A stretch of 51,055 nt of DNA from assembly GCA_009912175.1 (NCBI GenBank), contig WNDQ01000026.1, positions 1 to 51,055 on the forward strand, read 5' to 3'. Made by a program: the position numbers and the translations under genes. Positions 47,474 to 51,055 of this stretch are shown here, piece after piece. This DNA is from Paracidovorax wautersii (GTDB lineage Bacteria > Pseudomonadota > Gammaproteobacteria > Burkholderiales > Burkholderiaceae_C). Each line of letters begins with the position of its first letter. The stretch's first letter is position 1. The notes beneath the pieces were generated by a model that saw only the letters and a list, made by a program, of their open reading frames with translations, searched no databases and had not been told where the DNA came from.

Positions 47474-48347
47474 TGAGCGGATAGTTGATGTTGATGCCCT
47501 TGGGCGGAATGGGCGAGGTGAACCACTTGGCGTAGAGCCGGTCCATTTCGCCCGAGCGCATCATGCCAGCGACGACGCGGTCGACCAGCGCCTTGAATTG
47601 CGGGTCGTCCTTGCGGAACATGAGCGCCTGGTTCTCGGTGCGCAGGCTCTCGCCGACGATGGCGTAGTCGCCCGGGCGCGCGGCATTGGCGGCCAGGCCG
47701 GCCAGCAGGATGTCATCGAGCACGAAGGCCGCGGCGCGGCCGGTTTCGAGCACGAGGAAGGAGTCGGCGTGGTCCTTGCCCGAGAGCTGCTTGATGTCCA
47801 GGTTGCCGCCCTTGTCGGCCTCGCGCAGCAGGCGCAGCGAGGTCGTGCCGGCGGTCGTGACCACGGTCTTGCCCTGCAGGTCGACGATGCTGCGGATGCC
47901 CGAATCGGCCTTGACCAGCAGGCGCACGTTGTAGCGGAAGATGTCGGGCGAGAACGCCACCGACTGCTGGCGCTCCACCAGGTTGGTGGTCGAGCCGCAT
48001 TCGATGTCGACCGTGCCGTTCTGCACCAGCGGCATGCGGTTGCCCGAGGTCACGGCCTGGTAGCGCACCTCGATCTTCGGCAGGCCCAGCTCGGTCTTGA
48101 TGGCGTCGACGATGCGGTTGCAGATGTCGATGCTGTAGCCGATCGGGTGGCCGTCGGCGCCCACGTAGGAAAAGCCCAGCGACGACTCGCGGTAGCCGTA
48201 GGTGATGCTGCCGCTGGCGCGGATCTTGTCGAGCAGCGGCTGCTGCTGGGCATGGGCCGCCGGCGCGGCGGCCAGCAAAAGCGCGGGCAGCGCAAGACCG
48301 CACAGCAGACGAGGCAGCAGGCGGGACAGGTGGGGCACGAAGGACAT
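47424..48347 (-). CDS. Amino-acid ABC transporter substrate-binding protein (GltI-like)
   Basis: 307 residues from ATG 48347, which has CAGGAG upstream. Signal peptide about 1-33 (ending AAPAAHA). The mature protein has SITYGYRESSLGFSYVGADG, PIGYSIDICNRIVDAI, VDIECGSTTNLVERQ and KWFTSPIPPKGININYPL, which fit the glutamate/aspartate receptor GltI. Permease and ATPase genes for it are not in the window. It is in one minus-strand unit with the aminotransferase upstream and the racemase downstream. Confidence 0.9.
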   Translation of the reverse strand: MSFVPHLSRLLPRLLCGLALPALLLAAAPAAHAQQQPLLDKIRASGSITYGYRESSLGFSYVGADGHPIGYSIDICNRIVDAIKTELGLPKIEVRYQAVTSGNRMPLVQNGTVDIECGSTTNLVERQQSVAFSPDIFRYNVRLLVKADSGIRSIVDLQGKTVVTTAGTTSLRLLREADKGGNLDIKQLSGKDHADSFLVLETGRAAAFVLDDILLAGLAANAARPGDYAIVGESLRTENQALMFRKDDPQFKALVDRVVAGMMRSGEMDRLYAKWFTSPIPPKGININYPLNAETRDAFDHPSSKGI

Positions 48348-48449
48348 GGCGGAGCTCCTGGAGCGGGTGAAGTGGCGGGGAAACGGCGGGGGGAAACAAC
48401 GGGGAAATCGGAGCGGGCCGCGCACGCCGGCCCGGGCGGCGGAAGGGGT

Positions 48450-49778
48450 TCAGAGCGCCTGCGTGACGTCGGTGATGGCCTGCGCCAGGCGGCGCGCGAT
48501 CTCGGCCAGTTCGTCGCGGCTGGCGACGAAAGGCGGGGCCAGCAGCACGTGGTCGCCGTGGCGGCCGTCGGCCGTGCCGCCAGCCGGGTAGCACAGCAGG
48601 CCCAGGGCCATGGCCTGGCGCTTGACCTGGGCGTGCACCTGCAGCGCCGCGTCGAAGGGCTGCTTGCTGGCGCGGTCGGCCACCAGCTCCACTCCCCAGA
48701 AGTAGCCGCGCCCGCGAATGTCGCCGACATGCGCCAGGCCGCCCAGGGCTTCGGCCAGCAGGTTGGCGAACACCGGCGCGTCCTCGCGGATCTTGTGCAG
48801 CAGGCCGTCGCGCGCGATCACGTCCTGCACCGCCAGCGCGGCCGCGCACGCCACGGGGTGGCCCAGGTAGGTGTGGCCGTGCTGGAAAAAGCCGCTGCCG
48901 CGCGACATGGCCTCGACGATGCGGCCCTGCGCCAGCACCGCGCCAATCGGCTGGTAGCCGCCGCCCAGGCCCTTGGCGACGGTGATCAGGTCGGGCACCA
49001 CGCCCTCCTGCTCGCAGGCGTGCAGCGTGCCGGTGCGGCCCATGCCGCACATCACCTCGTCGAGGATGAGCAGCACGCCATGGCGATCACACACCTCGCG
49101 CACCGCGCGGAAGTAGCCCGGCACGGGCGTGAGCACGCCCGCAGTGGCGCCGCCCACGGTCTCGGCCACGAAGGCGATCACGTTCTGCGGGCCCTGGGCG
49201 AGGATCTCGGCCTCCAGCTCGGCGGCCAGGCGCAGGCCGTACTGCTCGGGCGTTTCATCCGCGCGCTGGTCACGGTAGGCATAACACGGCGCAACGTGCG
49301 AAACCTCCTGCAGCATGGGCGCGAACGGCGCGCGGCGCCAGGCGTTGCCGCCCACGGCCAACGCACCCAGCGTGTTGCCGTGGTAGCTCTGGCGGCGCGC
49401 GATGAAGCGGCTGCGCTGGGGCTCGCCACGCTCCACGAAGTACTGCCGCGCCATCTTGAGCGCGGCCTCCACCGCTTCCGAGCCGCCGCTCACGAAGTAG
49501 ACGTGGCTGAAGCCGGGCGGCGCCGTCTCGGTCAGCCGCGTGGCCAGCGCCTCGGCCGGCTCACTGCTGAAGAAGCTGGTGTGGGCATAGGCCAGCCGGT
49601 CGATCTGCGCGTGCATGGCAGCCCGCACGTCGGGGTGGCCGTGGCCGAGCGAGGAGACGGCCGCGCCGCCCGACGCGTCGAGATAACGGCGGCCCTCGGC
49701 GTCCTGCAGCCACAGGCCCTGGCCTGCGACGGCCAGGGGCGGCGTGTGGCGGAGGTGGCGATGAAAGACATGGGTCAT
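48450..49778 (-). CDS. Class III (omega) aminotransferase
   Basis: 442 residues, PLP fold type I. Visible: YLDASGGAAVSSLGHGHPDV (33-52), GGSEAVEAALKMARQ (98-112), the PLP-phosphate/aromatic segment SYHGNTLGALAVGG, LLILDEVMCGMGRTG (236-250, Asp to pyridine N) and Lys 269 in TVAKGLGGGYQPIGA. It transfers an amino group between an amine or amino acid and a keto acid; the substrate is unknown. First gene of the three-gene unit and divergent from the RpiR regulator. Confidence 0.9.
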   Translation of the reverse strand: MTHVFHRHLRHTPPLAVAGQGLWLQDAEGRRYLDASGGAAVSSLGHGHPDVRAAMHAQIDRLAYAHTSFFSSEPAEALATRLTETAPPGFSHVYFVSGGSEAVEAALKMARQYFVERGEPQRSRFIARRQSYHGNTLGALAVGGNAWRRAPFAPMLQEVSHVAPCYAYRDQRADETPEQYGLRLAAELEAEILAQGPQNVIAFVAETVGGATAGVLTPVPGYFRAVREVCDRHGVLLILDEVMCGMGRTGTLHACEQEGVVPDLITVAKGLGGGYQPIGAVLAQGRIVEAMSRGSGFFQHGHTYLGHPVACAAALAVQDVIARDGLLHKIREDAPVFANLLAEALGGLAHVGDIRGRGYFWGVELVADRASKQPFDAALQVHAQVKRQAMALGLLCYPAGGTADGRHGDHVLLAPPFVASRDELAEIARRLAQAITDVTQAL

Positions 49779-49807
49779 GGCGATGGCACGAGCCCGAATG
49801 GCTCAAA

Positions 49808-49893
49808 TGTTCCGTTTTTATAAATCAAGGAACAAATATACCCATTCCACGCCGAATTGCAACAGTCAACCCATATTCATCAAATTTGGAACA
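49808..49893. promoter_or_regulatory. Repeated GGAACA sites in the aminotransferase/RpiR intergenic region
   Basis: TGTTCC (49808-49813) and GGAACA (49829-49834) form a palindrome spaced by 15 bases. A third GGAACA is at 49888-49893. The region is strongly AT-rich compared with its flanks. These are good candidates for binding sites of the divergently encoded RpiR regulator and sit across the aminotransferase promoter. Confidence 0.55.
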
Positions 49894-50022
49894 AACGATC
49901 CAATCCGCCACGCCACACGCCCCAACCCTCGTCTTGCACTACAGTCGCGCGTGGGCCGCCCCCGTGCGGGCCACCTGTTTCTGATGTTTCGATCGCCCGG
50001 TTTTCCGGCGCCACTGCCCGCC

Positions 50023-50874
50023 ATGTCCCTGCAAGCCCTCATCCGCCAGCGCCACGCCAGCCTCAGCCCGACCTTGCAGCAGGCCGCGCGCTATGTGATC
50101 GACCACCCCAACGCGGTGGTCACCGAATCCATGCGCGCCGTCTCGGCGCGCAGCGGCGTGGCGCCGACCACGCTGCTGCGGCTGGCGCAGCAGCTGGGCT
50201 TCGAGGGCTGGCCCCAGCTCAAGGAAGCGCTCACCCAGGACATGGGCCTGGCGGCCGAGAAAAGCTACGGCCACCGGGCGTGCCAGCTCGCCGGGCGGGG
50301 CCAGGACGCGGCCCTGGTCGCGGAGCTGTTCGAGGTCCACAAACGCAACCTGTCCCACACCGAGCAGCAGGCCTCGCACAGCCTGCCGCGCGCCGCGCGT
50401 GTGCTGGAGCAGGTGCGCCGGGTGCACGTGGCGGGATTCCGGGCCTGTTTCCCGGTAGCCCATTCGCTGCTCTACGTCTACCGGCTGTTCCGCCACGAGG
50501 TGCAATTGATCGACGGGCAAGGCGGTTCGCTGGAGATGCAGGCCCGCGCCATCGCGCCCGAAGACGCGCTGCTGGTGGTGAGTTTTGCGCCCTACTCGCG
50601 CGAGGCGCTGGAGGTGGCGCGCGCGGCGCACGCGGCCGGCGCGGCCATCGTGGCGCTGACCGACAGCGCCGCTTCGCCGCTGTCGCTGATGGCCCGGGAA
50701 ACCGTGCTGTTCACCACACAGAGCCCGTCCTTCTTCCCCTCGGTCGCCGCCGCCATGGCCGTGGCCGAGTCCCTGCTCGAACTGCTGGCCACCCGCGCCG
50801 GTCAGGCCGGCATCGAACGCATCGACGCCGCCGAGACCCAGTTGCGGCAGTCCGGGGCCTATTTGCCCGATTGA
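50023..50874 (+). CDS. RpiR-family regulator with SIS domain
   Basis: 283 residues from ATG 50023 (MSLQALIRQRHASLSPTLQQ); in-frame starts upstream to 49777 would run through the AT-rich operator region. The helix-turn-helix (about 10-75: AARYVIDHPNAVVTESMRAV, RSGVAPTTLLRLAQQLGFEG) is followed by a SIS sugar-isomerase-like domain (about 110-250) with RVHVAGFRACFPVAHSLLYV and VVSFAPYSREALEVARAAHA. It probably controls the aminotransferase unit. Ligand unknown. Confidence 0.87.
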   Translation: MSLQALIRQRHASLSPTLQQAARYVIDHPNAVVTESMRAVSARSGVAPTTLLRLAQQLGFEGWPQLKEALTQDMGLAAEKSYGHRACQLAGRGQDAALVAELFEVHKRNLSHTEQQASHSLPRAARVLEQVRRVHVAGFRACFPVAHSLLYVYRLFRHEVQLIDGQGGSLEMQARAIAPEDALLVVSFAPYSREALEVARAAHAAGAAIVALTDSAASPLSLMARETVLFTTQSPSFFPSVAAAMAVAESLLELLATRAGQAGIERIDAAETQLRQSGAYLPD

Positions 50875-50885
50875 GGCCAAAAAAC

Positions 50886-50928
50886 GGCCGTTCGGCCATG
50901 AAAAAACCCGCCATCAAGGCGGGTTCTT
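50886..50928. terminator. Bidirectional terminator between convergent genes
   Basis: Two stems: GGCC/GGCC (50886-50897) followed by A6, and AACCCGCC/GGCGGGTT (50905-50925) followed by CTT. A-runs and T-rich flanks on both sides suit termination from both directions, after the RpiR gene and after the minus-strand gene entering from the right. Confidence 0.75.
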
Positions 50929-50969
50929 GGGGTTCGGGGAGCAATGGAACAGGGAAGTCAGTTAAGCCC

Positions 50970-51055
50970 TCACCAGTGACGGTCAGTGCCCTCCATGCGC
51001 GCATCGCTCTCTGAGAAGCAGTGCCGGTCGTCTGCACCGCTGGCGATGTCGGTCA
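50970..51055 (-). CDS. C-terminal end of an unidentified gene entering from the right
   Basis: A minus-strand frame from the window edge to TGA (50970-50972) encodes about 27 residues containing ASGADDRHCFSESDAR and ending RMEGTDRHW. It lies just beyond the terminator and convergent to RpiR, as a real gene end would. Too short to identify; it may be only a chance open frame. Confidence 0.35.
   Translation of the reverse strand, partial: TDIASGADDRHCFSESDARMEGTDRHW

Noticed and set aside
47244-49823. 859-codon plus-strand ORF
   Set aside because: A shadow of the aminotransferase and receptor genes; high-GC DNA keeps this frame open.

Overview
The window is about 51 kb of very GC-rich DNA (roughly 70% by eye). 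It most likely comes from the chromosome of a betaproteobacterium of the Burkholderiales, probably the Comamonadaceae. The evidence is the abundance of Bug/TctC-type solute receptors, many LysR regulators, TRAP transporters, and the style of the queA, tgt and mnmA genes. No rRNA, tRNA or CRISPR array was recognised.

Layout. (1) 1-3.7 kb is a patchwork: one end of an IS3-family element with a frame-breaking 23-bp duplication, a gene stump cut by that element, a RibD/DHFR-like reductase, an AT-rich orphan membrane protein and small hypothetical genes. (2) 3.8-8.9 kb holds a LysR regulator divergent from a chimeric dapA::bug gene, a GNAT acetyltransferase, and a gamma-glutamyltransferase with a frameshift divergent from a second LysR gene. 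(3) 8.95-16.0 kb is a six-gene minus-strand operon: ROK regulator, sugar ABC transporter (ATPase, permease, binding protein), sugar isomerase/epimerase and Gfo/Idh/MocA dehydrogenase. A palindrome in front of the ROK gene is a likely operator. (4) 16.1-24.8 kb is mainly core genes: queA, an M48 peptidase, tgt, DUF3597, dodecin, arfB, an AlkC-like repair gene, a glycine-zipper protein and a nudJ-like Nudix gene. Inverted copies of an ~80-bp hairpin-rich repeat sit here.

(5) 24.8-38.7 kb is a catabolic island between the nudJ-like gene and mnmA, two genes that I expect to be neighbours. It encodes a prolidase-like amidohydrolase, a polyamine-type ABC importer, four enzymes that fit hydroxyproline/proline breakdown (DapA-family deaminase, FAD D-amino-acid oxidase, 4-hydroxyproline epimerase, pyrroline-2-carboxylate reductase), a TRAP transporter and a GntR regulator. 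Three transcription units in it start with the same arrangement: a -24/-12 (sigma-54-like) element followed by an AT-rich palindrome. I read this as one regulon for imino-acid or imino-peptide use. (6) 38.7-41.7 kb has a cupin, an AraC regulator, an internally deleted SDR and a LysR gene. (7) 41.8-51 kb has mnmA, a LysR/tautomerase/Bug unit, DUF2076, and an aminotransferase, amino-acid binding protein and racemase unit divergent from an RpiR regulator.

The most striking property of the window is damage. At least five genes look internally deleted or fused (dapA::bug, hydroxyproline epimerase, SDR, tautomerase, Bug receptor), several with breakpoints at short direct repeats. Four more have one-base frameshifts (ggt, queA, ABC permease, Asp/Glu racemase). 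This is either real gene decay or a consensus/assembly problem; raw reads would decide. All functional calls are made by reading translations, without database searches.
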